DNA of 64,000 nucleotides from Austwickia chelonae. GTDB taxonomy: Bacteria > Actinomycetota > Actinomycetes > Actinomycetales > Dermatophilaceae. This document shows, in pieces, positions 1 through 7,553 of this stretch (positions are counted from its first letter, which is position 1; each line of letters opens with the position of its first letter). The DNA is taken from NCBI RefSeq assembly GCF_003391095.1, contig NZ_CP031447.1, positions 2,542,001 through 2,606,000 of the forward strand, in the 5' to 3' direction. The notes below the pieces were generated by a model. It made no database searches. It saw nothing but the letters and a program-made list of their open reading frames with translations, and had not been told where the DNA came from. A program made the position numbers and the translations under genes.

Positions 1-1237
1 ACCGACGGCTTGCCGCCGCCTCTTCGTACACCCCCAGAAGCCGGTCGGCAGTCACCTCCCAGCCGAAGGCACGCGCATGTTCCACTCCCAACAGGCCCAG
101 CCGCTCCCGACGGGCACGGTCGTCCACCAGCTCCTCCACGTGACGGGACCACAGATCCACCTCATGGCCTGGGACCAGCACACCTCCCCCGACTGCGGTG
201 GGCAGTCCCCCGACATCCGCCGCCAACACCGGGGTGCCGCAGGCCTGGGCTTCCAAGGCGACCAGTCCGAAGGACTCGTTGTAGGAAGGGACCGCGACCA
301 GATCAGCAGCCCGATACCAGTGAGCAAGCCTGTCTCGAGGCCCCGGACGCTCGAAGAGCACCCGGTCGGTGATCCCCAGCTCCTGAGCCAGTTCCTGCAA
401 TGCGGTGGGACGTTCCAGCCCGTTGCCGCTGGGCCCGCCGTTGACGACGACCCTCACCCGAGTTCTGAGGTCTTCCCGCCGGTTGAGAAGGTCGGCGACG
501 GCTCCTAACAGCAGGTCCGGCGCTTTCAGCGGTTGAATACGCCCGACGAAAGCGATCAGGATCTCCTCGGGATCGATGCCGAGCAGCGCCCTGCTCAGCG
601 TCCGATCCCCTGGGTGGAAGGTGCGCAGGTCCACCCCGGGGTTGACGACCCGGACCCGGCCGGGATCGGCTTCGTAGAGGTCGACGAGTTCAGCGGCCTC
701 GGCTTCGGTATTGGCCACGAGCCGGTCTGCGACCGCTGCGACCTGGACCTCACCGATCTCACGGACCTGGGGTTCAGGTTGGTCTCCGTGGGCCAAGTGG
801 CTGTTCTTCACCCGTGCCATGGTGTGCATGGTGTGGACCAGAGGAACCTGCCAGCGTTCCGCTGCCAGCCATCCCACCTGCCCGGAAAGCCAATAGTGCG
901 AGTGGACGACGTCGTAGTGGCCTTCCGGGCGCGAAGCGACAGCTTGCATCACACCGGCAGCGAAAGCACAGAGCTGACTCGGCAGCTGCTCCTTGGCGAG
1001 CCCTTCGTAGGGACCTGCCGGAACATGGCGTACCAGAACTCCCGGTTCAGCTTCGATGTCTTGTTGGTCCCCGGAGGTCGCCCGGGTGAAAACCTCCACG
1101 CAGATCCCTCGTCGGGCCATCTCCACGGCGCTGTTGTAGACGTAGACGTTCAAGCCGCCCGCATCGCCAGTGCCTGGTGTGGCCAGTGGTGATGTGTGTA
1201 CGGCGATCATCGCCACCCGGTCGATCTGCGGGCTCAA
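1..1237 (-). CDS. mshA: D-inositol-3-phosphate glycosyltransferase MshA (partial, 3' end outside window)
   Basis: First step of mycothiol synthesis: transfers GlcNAc from UDP-GlcNAc to inositol-3-phosphate in the cytoplasm. Reading leftward from a TTG at 1237 gives about 412 codons with no stop before the window edge. The start has GAGAGGAG six bases upstream. The N-terminus carries the family motif HTSPL (residues 14-18) followed by GTGDAGG (22-28). The C-terminal half has the retaining GT4 signature ESFGLVALEAQACGTPV. MshA proteins are about 420-480 residues, so only a short tail is missing. It diverges from the methyltransferase at 1508, the same pairing as Rv0486/Rv0487 in M. tuberculosis. 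An in-frame GTG seven codons further in is an alternative start. Confidence 0.93.
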   Translation of the reverse strand, partial: MSPQIDRVAMIAVHTSPLATPGTGDAGGLNVYVYNSAVEMARRGICVEVFTRATSGDQQDIEAEPGVLVRHVPAGPYEGLAKEQLPSQLCAFAAGVMQAVASRPEGHYDVVHSHYWLSGQVGWLAAERWQVPLVHTMHTMARVKNSHLAHGDQPEPQVREIGEVQVAAVADRLVANTEAEAAELVDLYEADPGRVRVVNPGVDLRTFHPGDRTLSRALLGIDPEEILIAFVGRIQPLKAPDLLLGAVADLLNRREDLRTRVRVVVNGGPSGNGLERPTALQELAQELGITDRVLFERPGPRDRLAHWYRAADLVAVPSYNESFGLVALEAQACGTPVLAADVGGLPTAVGGGVLVPGHEVDLWSRHVEELVDDRARRERLGLLGVEHARAFGWEVTADRLLGVYEEAAASRR

Positions 1238-1507
1238 CGCCGCTCCTCTCGCCCACGACACCGATGGGATCCCCGTGTTCCCTCGGTGCCGTTCCTTCGT
1301 CCTTCACGTCCCGCACCGGGACGCCTCTCGCCCTGTCAACGCGGCAGAGGGCCCGGTACTTCCCTTCGGTGAGTCCTGTTTCCTGTGTTTTCGAGAGGGC
1401 GACGTACCACTGTTCCCGGGCCCGCATCCGCCGCCTTGCTCCTGGGGAAAGGAGGGAACCAACAGTCCGGGAGCACGGCGTACCGTGTGCGAGTGAGCAG
1501 GCGAACG

Positions 1508-2287
1508 ATGGTGGGGGCAGCCACCCGCGGGACCACGAATCCCAACCGGTTGAGACGGTGTGATCGATGGTTGATCCGGACCCAGCTGTGGCGGCTGCGG
1601 CAGGCCTCCGCCCCGGTGGTCGTCGACCTGGGTTTCGGCGCTTCGCCGGTGACGACGGTCGAGCTACGGGATCGTCTCCGAGCGGTGAACCACCAGGTCT
1701 CCGTGGTCGGTATCGAAATCGATCCGGCTCGAGTCGTCGTGGCTGCCCATCTGGCCGGGGACGGGCTGGAGTTCCGCGTCGGCGGTTTCGAGCTACCGCT
1801 CCCCGGAGACAGGACGGCCTCCGTCGTCCGGGCTTTCAACGTCCTACGACAGTACGACGAGCAGGACGTGCCGCAGGCCTGGGAGCTGCTGTGCTCACGA
1901 CTGGACCCGCACGGCCTGCTCATCGACGGAACCTGTGACGAGATCGGGCGACGTGCCACCTGGGTCGCCATCACTCGTCGAGGCCCGCAGACGCTGACCA
2001 TCTCCATGAACTTCGGCGCTTTCGACCGGCCCTCCGATGTCGCGGATCGGCTGCCCAAAGCACTCATCCACCGCAATGTTCCCGGCGAGCGGATCCATGC
2101 CTATCTTCAAGCCCTCGACACGGCCTGGGCTCATCAGGCGCCCCTGGCCTCCTACGGACGTCGACAGCGGGTGATCGCTACCGCACGAGAGATGAAAGCC
2201 GCCGGGTGGCCCCTGCTCGACAGGCCGGGCCGGTGGCGGCTGGGTGAGCTCACCGTCCGCTGGGATGCGGTCAGCCCTCGCGCGTGA
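1508..2287 (+). CDS. Class I SAM-dependent methyltransferase-like protein
   Basis: About 259 residues, cytoplasmic. A Rossmann-type SAM site is visible: VVVDLGFGASPVTT near residues 35-48, then an acidic strand end (GIEIDPAR) about 25 residues on, and a later FNVLRQY segment. The N-terminus TRGTTNPNRLRR matches a family of actinobacterial proteins usually found next to mshA. The substrate is unknown. The start at ATG 1508 fits the family N-terminus; GTG 1487 and GTG 1493 are in frame, and the frame stays open upstream to 1385, but that part looks non-coding. It runs divergently from mshA and ends at a strong hairpin. Confidence 0.8.
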   Translation: MVGAATRGTTNPNRLRRCDRWLIRTQLWRLRQASAPVVVDLGFGASPVTTVELRDRLRAVNHQVSVVGIEIDPARVVVAAHLAGDGLEFRVGGFELPLPGDRTASVVRAFNVLRQYDEQDVPQAWELLCSRLDPHGLLIDGTCDEIGRRATWVAITRRGPQTLTISMNFGAFDRPSDVADRLPKALIHRNVPGERIHAYLQALDTAWAHQAPLASYGRRQRVIATAREMKAAGWPLLDRPGRWRLGELTVRWDAVSPRA

Positions 2288-2291
2288 AGAC

Positions 2292-2333
2292 GACGGTGGC
2301 GGACCACCCCGAGGGATCGGGTCCGCCACCGTC
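2292..2333. terminator. Bidirectional terminator hairpin
   Basis: A perfect 14-bp inverted repeat (arms 2292-2305 and 2320-2333, starting GACGGTGGCGGACC) with a 14-nt loop. It sits between the convergent ends of the methyltransferase and the cupin gene, so it can serve both strands. Confidence 0.8.
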
Positions 2334-2356
2334 TGTAGAGATAAACCTGTGGGCGT

Positions 2357-2728
2357 TCAGTCTCGCGCGTAGTCGTCCTCGATACGGACGATGTCTTCCT
2401 CGTCGAAATGGCCGAAGCCGACCTCGAGGATCCGAGCGGGCGATTCTCCTTTGTTGGCCATCCGGTGCACCGCTCCCTGGGGGACCCAGATGAGCTCGCC
2501 CTGCTCTGCGCTCCAGGTACGGTCGCCGACCGTGACCTCGAGGGGCGCGGCGTCGAGCACCGTCCACATCTCGGCCCGCTGAGCGTGCGTCTGCAACGAC
2601 AGACGCTGGCCCGGGTTCACCGTGATCACCTTGACGGTCGTGCGTTCGTTCTGGCAGAAGCTGCGGAAATCGCCCCAGGGGCGTTCGACGCTGAAGACGT
2701 CCGCTCGGCGGTCATCCAGATTGGTCAC
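2357..2728 (-). CDS. Stand-alone ManC-type cupin (type II phosphomannose isomerase domain)
   Basis: 123 residues forming one cupin. It resembles the C-terminal isomerase domain of bifunctional ManC/AlgA proteins: RPWGDFRSF at the start, PGQRLSLQTH and the metal-site residues around residues 44-54, and VPQGAVHRM at about 83-91. There is no nucleotidyltransferase half. It begins with GTG and overlaps the end of the upstream alpha/beta hydrolase by 17 bases, so the two are probably translated together. Mannose-6-phosphate isomerisation is likely from the family, but a sugar-binding or regulatory role cannot be excluded. Confidence 0.85.
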   Translation of the reverse strand: MTNLDDRRADVFSVERPWGDFRSFCQNERTTVKVITVNPGQRLSLQTHAQRAEMWTVLDAAPLEVTVGDRTWSAEQGELIWVPQGAVHRMANKGESPARILEVGFGHFDEEDIVRIEDDYARD

Positions 2729-3584
2729 GTGCAGTCCTCTCGGGTGTTCGGCCGCTGCCTTGGGGCCCCACGACCTGGGGATTGTCCCCTAGGAATTCTC
2801 CGATGACGGCCCTCAGCTTAACGCGGTGAGCCCACAACAACCCACCCGGGGGGAAGACCTCCACATGCGCTTCCGGGAGAATCCGGGCGAGCTGACGGGC
2901 CACCGACAGGGGGTGAACGGGGTCGTCCTCCTGGGCGACGATCAGCACCGGCGCTCGGACAGCGGCCAGTTCGTCCCGATCGGTGACGGCGGTACAACGT
3001 GGGAGCTCGCGCAAGGCCCGGACCACATCGGAGGAGCCGATGAGCCACTGCGCCTGGCTGTCCGCCCACGGATGCCCGTTCTGCGGAAGATCGGTCGCCC
3101 CGACGTGCTCGGCGACCAGGGCAGCAGACACCAAGTCAGCTCTTCCGGACTCGATCAGATCAGCGAAGTCCGCTGAACGCCTCACCAGAACATCGTCTCG
3201 GGGAGTGTCCAGCACAGCTGGCAGCATCAACACGACGCGGGTGAAGAACGACGGTTCACGGGCCAGGAGCGCGCAGACCGCCCCCGCGCCCATACTCACC
3301 CCCACAGCCCGGTCTGCACCGCATCGTCCGGCCACCTCAGCCAGGTCATCGGCCAAACCCTGATAGGTCCACGGCTCCGGCGGAGCTCCTGAAGCACCGT
3401 GCCCGCGGAAATGGAAGAAGACCTTCCGCCCAGGCACCCCCGAAACAAAAGGTCTTGTCGTTGCGATCGATTCACCCAGCCCATGGGCGACCACCGTGGT
3501 GGGACGACCTCTCCCGAACCCGCACCACTCCACCTGTGCAGCAGAGCTGCTCCGGCGCGGCACGGCTGAGGACGCGGTCACCAC
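2712..3584 (-). CDS. Alpha/beta-fold hydrolase
   Basis: 290 residues, no signal peptide. The oxyanion segment is VAHGLG (about residues 32-37), then FRGHGASG. The nucleophile elbow is GVSMGAG with Ser97. A late acid (QEDDPVHP) and a final WAH supply candidate Asp and His for the triad. The substrate is unknown. GTG starts at 3584, overlapping the DUF2516 stop (GTGGTGA), and the 3' end overlaps the cupin gene, so it lies in a compact minus-strand series. Confidence 0.82.
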   Translation of the reverse strand: MVTASSAVPRRSSSAAQVEWCGFGRGRPTTVVAHGLGESIATTRPFVSGVPGRKVFFHFRGHGASGAPPEPWTYQGLADDLAEVAGRCGADRAVGVSMGAGAVCALLAREPSFFTRVVLMLPAVLDTPRDDVLVRRSADFADLIESGRADLVSAALVAEHVGATDLPQNGHPWADSQAQWLIGSSDVVRALRELPRCTAVTDRDELAAVRAPVLIVAQEDDPVHPLSVARQLARILPEAHVEVFPPGGLLWAHRVKLRAVIGEFLGDNPQVVGPQGSGRTPERTARDQSG

Positions 3585-3913
3585 GAACCGTACGGCCCGC
3601 GGCCTGAAGCGCCTCCTCGACGTCGGGGCCGATGGTACTGCCGGATCGCCGGACGAACATCGGCGAGGAAAACCCCCGCAGCGACGACCGCGAGCAGCCC
3701 GATCCCGAAGACCTGCTGCACCGCTGCGAAGCCGATCAGCACGGCCACTCCGGTGATACCCACCCAGGCTGCTTTCGTCAGTTTCCCGGCTGCAGAATAT
3801 GTGGCTGCCGGGTAACGGACCGCTTCGATGAAGGCGTAGAGCTCCATCGCGAGAGCGGCCACACCCAGCAAGAGGACCACCCAGGCCTGGGCGCTGTACA
3901 GCGATTGGATCAT
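3578..3913 (-). CDS. DUF2516 family small membrane protein
   Basis: 111 residues. Hydrophobic segments lie at about 9-30, 47-65 and 68-86, with a basic, Gly/Arg-rich C-terminal tail. The pattern AxELYAFIEAVRYPAATYSAAGK is typical of the DUF2516 family of actinobacterial membrane proteins. Function is unknown. In M. tuberculosis a small membrane protein follows hbhA (Rv0475-Rv0476); here dtd has been inserted between the HbhA fusion and this gene. It overlaps the hydrolase start by seven bases. Confidence 0.82.
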   Translation of the reverse strand: MIQSLYSAQAWVVLLLGVAALAMELYAFIEAVRYPAATYSAAGKLTKAAWVGITGVAVLIGFAAVQQVFGIGLLAVVAAGVFLADVRPAIRQYHRPRRRGGASGRGPYGSW

Positions 3914-4000
3914 GTCTCCAGGGTACGGGGGCGCGAGCCTCGCCTGGCGAAACTGCAGCGCAACGATCCTGATCTGCTGCGGCCTTCCCGCTTCCTGCGG

Positions 4001-4426
4001 TCAGACCTCGACGATCACCGTGAAGGGCCCGTCATTGACCAGTTCGACCTGCATGTCGGCTCCGAAGACGCCGGTGGACACCTCGATGTCCTGATCTCGT
4101 AGTGCTTGCGCGACCGCAGCCACCATCGGCTCGGCGTGTTCTCCGGGCGCTGCGGCGGACCAGGAAGGGCGACGACCTTTTCCGGTGTCTCCGTACAGGG
4201 TGAACTGGCTGATCAGCAAGATCGGCGCTCCGGCTTGGACGCAGGAGAGCTCACCGTGGAGGATCCGCAGACCAGCGACTTTACGAGCCATCGTCGCTAC
4301 CTGCTCCGGCCCGTCCTCCCGATTCACCGCGAGCAGGACCACCAGGCCTGGCCGATTAACCGCTCCGACCACCTCGCCATCGACCCGGACCGTTGCATGA
4401 GTCACCCGTTGCAGGACGGCTTTCAT
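4001..4426 (-). CDS. dtd: D-aminoacyl-tRNA deacylase
   Basis: 141 residues, a full-length DTD (family about 145). It hydrolyses D-amino acids and mischarged glycine from tRNA in the cytoplasm. The MKAVLQRV start, the SQFTLYGD motif at 73-80 and NDGPFT at 131-136 are the two active-site signatures; the second holds the Gly-Pro pair that gives chiral selectivity. It lies downstream of the XRE-HbhA gene behind a hairpin and upstream of DUF2516. Confidence 0.95.
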   Translation of the reverse strand: MKAVLQRVTHATVRVDGEVVGAVNRPGLVVLLAVNREDGPEQVATMARKVAGLRILHGELSCVQAGAPILLISQFTLYGDTGKGRRPSWSAAAPGEHAEPMVAAVAQALRDQDIEVSTGVFGADMQVELVNDGPFTVIVEV

Positions 4427-4471
4427 CGCTTCCTCTCGCTCACCCCGACCTTCATCGACGGTGAGCGTACT

Positions 4472-4505
4472 GCGGGGCCGGGATGCCCGTCCGTCCCGGC
4501 CCCGC
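4472..4505 (-). terminator. Hairpin terminator after XRE-HbhA gene
   Basis: A perfect 12-bp GC-rich inverted repeat (4472-4483 with 4494-4505, GCGGGGCCGGGA) with a 10-nt loop, about 20 bases after the stop of the fusion gene and before dtd. There is no U-run, as is common in actinobacteria. It may attenuate rather than stop readthrough. Confidence 0.65.
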
Positions 4506-4525
4506 TGCGACAGCCACCTGTCCGC

Positions 4526-5986
4526 TCACGCCCCGTGCGGAGGAAGTTGAGCGCTCGGCGACGAGGTCGGTGCGCTCTTCTTGGCGGCCTTGGCCACGGC
4601 CTGACCGCTCGGCGGAGGAGTCACCGCCGCTGTCGTCGGCATGTCAGACGGAGAAGCAGCCGACTTCCGCGCCGTCGTCTTGCGAACAGTCGGTTTACGC
4701 TCTGCGCGCTTCGCCGGGGTGCGGGTGCTCGGCTTGCGTTCTGCTCCGGTCGTACGGCTCGAGCCGGCGCTCCGCCGAGTCGTGCTCTTCTTCGTGGCCG
4801 GTGTCGGCGAAGCAGCGACCGACGCCGTAGCAGGTACCGGATCGCTCTGCGCAACCGGAGATGCTGCGGAGGAAGCCGCCGTGCTGCCTGGCGAACGGCG
4901 ACGGCGGGCCGTCGGTTTACGTACCGGCGGAGCTGCCGAGACGATGCTGTCCGCTGCACCGTCCGCAGCGCGGCGCCCTGCATGGGTGACCGCTTCGACG
5001 ACCTGAGAGGCCTGGTCGACGACGGCCCCGGCTTGGTGGACCGCTGCCTGTCCGGTCCGCAGCGCGACCTTACGCGTTTCGCTGACCCGACGTTCGGCTT
5101 GGCTCCGCCCTTGCTCGACGACGTGCTCGGCCTGAGAACGCCCACGTCCGACAAGATCCGTTGCTTGCTGCATGAGCCCCAGGGCAGTGGTGGTGGCCTG
5201 GCCTGCGAGGTCGACCGACCGGCCACGCTCGGCGAGGTCGGTGTAATGCTGCCGACTCCGGGCCATCATCTCCAGGGCTTGGTTGAGAGCCAGCTGAGGC
5301 ACCTGCTTGGCGCCCTCGACCACTTTGGCCAGGTCGTTGCCGGCCTTCTGTTGAAGTCCGTCGATGCTCTCTTCAGCATCCTTGGCGGCTTTGGCGCCGA
5401 GCTCGCGCAGTTTCTCCACGGCAAGATCCGAAGCCCCCAGCATCACGTAGATCGGGGTCAGCGCGGAGATCTCAGTGGGCGCGCCGGAAGACGCACCTTT
5501 CGATCCTGTGGCATTCATGCGGTCCTCCTGGGGTACGTAGCGGTTCCCCTCCGGGAACAGGTCCTCGTCGGCGGGTCGCTCAGCTTCACGCTTCGAGGGG
5601 CGTGTCTGCTCTACGGCCGTGCCGTACGGCGGGTCACCGATGATCCGGGCGTATGCCTCGAGCATGGCACGGCGTTGGGTGATGTCCAGCCGTGGATCTG
5701 CACGGATGGCCCGGGAGGTGTCCGCGCTGTCGGCGTCCCGGGACGCCTGGAGCAGCCCCGCCCGCACGTAGAGCGTCTCCGCTGAGAGCGAGAGCCCCTG
5801 GGCGATCTGTTGGAGGATCTCTGCGCTGGGTCGGCGCAGTCCTCGTTCGATCTGGGAGAGATAGGGGTTGCTGATCCCCGTGAGTGCAGAGAGTTGCCGA
5901 ACGGACAGGCCTGCAGCAGTGCGCTGTTGCCGGAGAAAAGCACCCAACTCTCGCATCGTGCTGCTGGGAGTCGTGGTTGTGCTCAT
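4526..5986 (-). CDS. XRE-family regulator fused to HbhA-like heparin-binding protein
   Basis: 486 residues in one open frame. Residues about 11-67 are an XRE helix-turn-helix (LGAFLRQQRTAAGLSVRQL, then NPYLSQIERGLRRPS), followed by a regulator-type linker to about 155. From Met157 the sequence becomes HbhA-like: TPIYVMLGASDLAVEKL, a long predicted coiled coil to about residue 335, then an Arg/Lys/Ser/Pro/Thr-rich tail with repeated RKP(S/T)-R-T units. M. tuberculosis HBHA binds heparan sulfate through a Lys/Ala/Pro tail. There these two parts are neighbouring genes (Rv0474 and hbhA); here no stop separates them. Met157 has AGGAGG five bases upstream, so a separate HbhA-like protein may also be made. 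No signal peptide is seen. Confidence 0.85.
   Translation of the reverse strand: MSTTTTPSSTMRELGAFLRQQRTAAGLSVRQLSALTGISNPYLSQIERGLRRPSAEILQQIAQGLSLSAETLYVRAGLLQASRDADSADTSRAIRADPRLDITQRRAMLEAYARIIGDPPYGTAVEQTRPSKREAERPADEDLFPEGNRYVPQEDRMNATGSKGASSGAPTEISALTPIYVMLGASDLAVEKLRELGAKAAKDAEESIDGLQQKAGNDLAKVVEGAKQVPQLALNQALEMMARSRQHYTDLAERGRSVDLAGQATTTALGLMQQATDLVGRGRSQAEHVVEQGRSQAERRVSETRKVALRTGQAAVHQAGAVVDQASQVVEAVTHAGRRAADGAADSIVSAAPPVRKPTARRRRSPGSTAASSAASPVAQSDPVPATASVAASPTPATKKSTTRRSAGSSRTTGAERKPSTRTPAKRAERKPTVRKTTARKSAASPSDMPTTAAVTPPPSGQAVAKAAKKSAPTSSPSAQLPPHGA
5516..5529 (-). promoter_or_regulatory. Internal ribosome binding site and ATG inside the XRE-HbhA frame
   Basis: AGGAGG at 5529-5524, a five-base spacer (ACCGC), then ATG at 5518-5516 in the same frame as the upstream XRE part. 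The match to the anti-Shine-Dalgarno sequence is perfect and the spacing ideal. The protein from here would be about 330 residues and look like a stand-alone HbhA. It is either the relic of two genes or an active second start. Confidence 0.7.
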
Positions 5987-6082
5987 GGTGCCAGTCTGCT
6001 AACGCGGATAAGCAGCCAGCAAGCACCGGGGCTGCGATCTTGGACACGTTCTTGCCCTCACAGGACAAAAATCGACTTTCCT

Positions 6083-6115
6083 CTTGAAATTACTTGAAGA
6101 TCAAGGTGTTTCAAG
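6083..6115. promoter_or_regulatory. Four-half-site inverted repeat upstream of XRE-HbhA (candidate operator)
   Basis: CTTGA occurs at 6083-6087 and 6093-6097, and its inverse TCAAG at 6101-6105 and 6111-6115. The 10-bp steps put both pairs on one face of the helix; the outer arms extend to CTTGAAA/TTTCAAG. It lies about 100 bases upstream of the XRE-HbhA start and overlaps the ygfZ stop. It could bind the encoded XRE regulator. It could also fold as a weak ygfZ terminator, because ATTTTTG follows on the minus strand. Confidence 0.5.
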
Positions 6116-7124
6116 GACGCACGATCACCGTCTGAGCAATGGCGGTCGTTCCTGAGGTGAACACTGCCTCCACAGGCACCGAACGCTTCACCACGGCCAA
6201 GGCAATAGGCCCGTCCTCGAAGTGCCGGGCGATGCTCGTGATGCGGCCCACCACCCGCCCGCCCACGGACAGCTCTGCTCCCGGCTCGGGGAGGACATGC
6301 TCCGAACCATCGACATGGCAGAAGACCAGCCGACGAGGGGGGCGCCCCAGATTGTGCACCCGAGCCACTGTCTCCTGGCCTCGATAGCAGCCCTTCTGCA
6401 GATGCACCGCAGTCCGCAGCCAGTCCAGCTCGTGGACGATCGTGCGGTGGTCCACTTCACCAGCAATACGCGGACGCCAAGCTGCGATCCGCAAGGCTTC
6501 CGCCGCCCAGACACCGGCCAATGGTCGACCACCCACGGCCTCGACCAGCGCAGGGCGAGGCACGATCACCTCACGCCAAGCACGGCCCGCTCCTGGGTGT
6601 CCTTCTTCCGGCCCGTAACAGGATGTCCTCCCCACCGGACCAGGCCAGGGGTCCAGCCAGGTCGGAGACTCCCCCTCCGTGCCCTCCCGACCACAGGCTT
6701 CGCCCAATACCGCGTACTCCGCCGACAGATCGGCCACCTCGACCCTCAGCATGAAACGCATCCGCTCCAGCCAAGAGACCAGCCCGGACACAGCTCCAGA
6801 CTCGACGGTGATCCACGTACGCTCCCCGTCATCCACCAGGTGGAGCGCGTACTCGATATGCCCCTTGGGGCTGAGCACCAGGGTCTCGGTCGATGTCCGG
6901 GCCGGCAGCTCGGTCAGATGCTGGGTCGTCAACGAATGCAACCAGCTGAGCCTGTCCGGACCGGACACGGTGACCACGCCTCGATGGGACAGGTCCACCA
7001 CGGCCGACCCGTCAAGAAGCCAGCGCTGTTCACGAGCCGGATCCCCGTAATGCGCGGCGACCCCCGCGTCCGGACCCGACGCCTCCACGGCACCGGCCGA
7101 GTCCACGAACGGTGATCTGGTCAT
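6111..7124 (-). CDS. ygfZ: Folate-binding protein YgfZ (Fe-S cluster repair)
   Basis: 337 residues, related to aminomethyltransferase GcvT. YgfZ proteins bind tetrahydrofolate and help maintain certain Fe-S enzymes in the cytoplasm. The diagnostic KGCYRGQE motif with its conserved Cys is near residue 245, followed by VHNLGRPPRRLV. The N-terminal GcvT-like segment (VVDLSHRGVVTVSGPDRLSWLHSL) is intact. It diverges from the LCP gene and is the first gene of the minus-strand series leading to the XRE-HbhA fusion. Confidence 0.93.
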   Translation of the reverse strand: MTRSPFVDSAGAVEASGPDAGVAAHYGDPAREQRWLLDGSAVVDLSHRGVVTVSGPDRLSWLHSLTTQHLTELPARTSTETLVLSPKGHIEYALHLVDDGERTWITVESGAVSGLVSWLERMRFMLRVEVADLSAEYAVLGEACGREGTEGESPTWLDPWPGPVGRTSCYGPEEGHPGAGRAWREVIVPRPALVEAVGGRPLAGVWAAEALRIAAWRPRIAGEVDHRTIVHELDWLRTAVHLQKGCYRGQETVARVHNLGRPPRRLVFCHVDGSEHVLPEPGAELSVGGRVVGRITSIARHFEDGPIALAVVKRSVPVEAVFTSGTTAIAQTVIVRP

Positions 7125-7289
7125 CTCTCCTCGTTCCTCGGCCCCCGGATCGACCGGTCCGCCTCATCCGGCGCACACGTGGCGCACCATCCCTGCACTG
7201 CCATATGCCGCAGGTCCACGACGGGGCACATCGCCCCAACTGTGTACGAGAAACCGCCCCGATCTGTTCCAAGCCGTCCAGGTGGCGAG

Positions 7290-7395
7290 AAGTCGGACAT
7301 TGATACAGCCCGAGAGCGTTATCTCCGACCACTTTTGCACAAAAAAAGTCCGACGAAGTACCCCATTGCACCGGACCGACTTGACCAAGTCGGAC
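7290..7395. promoter_or_regulatory. Cluster of GTCGGA(C) elements between ygfZ and the LCP gene
   Basis: The 429-bp gap between ygfZ and the LCP gene holds a repeated element: AAGTCGGAC at 7290-7298, its inverse CTCCGAC at 7323-7329, AAGTCCGAC at 7346-7354, and a near-perfect palindrome with arms CCGACTTG (7376-7383) and CAAGTCGG (7386-7393). A short A-run lies just before the third copy. The spacing suggests several binding sites for one DNA-binding protein in a divergent promoter region. The protein is unknown. Confidence 0.4.
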
Positions 7396-7553
7396 GCCCG
7401 ACCTGATTATGCAATTCGGGATTGCGTCGAGAGCAGCTCACGCCGCAGCGGCCGTCCGGAACGAAAAGCGCGGAGGGGGCGCTGATCCGGCTTCCCGAGA
7501 GTTTTGGCGAGCCATCCAAAACCGTCCCGTCGACGCCAACAAGGGGGAACCCG

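Noticed and set aside
4106-5785. A 559-codon plus-strand frame
   Set aside because: Antisense to the XRE-HbhA gene and dtd; Arg-rich low-complexity translation caused by the repetitive basic tail on the other strand.
7422-7553. N-terminal extension of the LCP protein
   Set aside because: The frame is open, but the sequence lacks a ribosome site and looks non-coding; the better start is GTG 7554.
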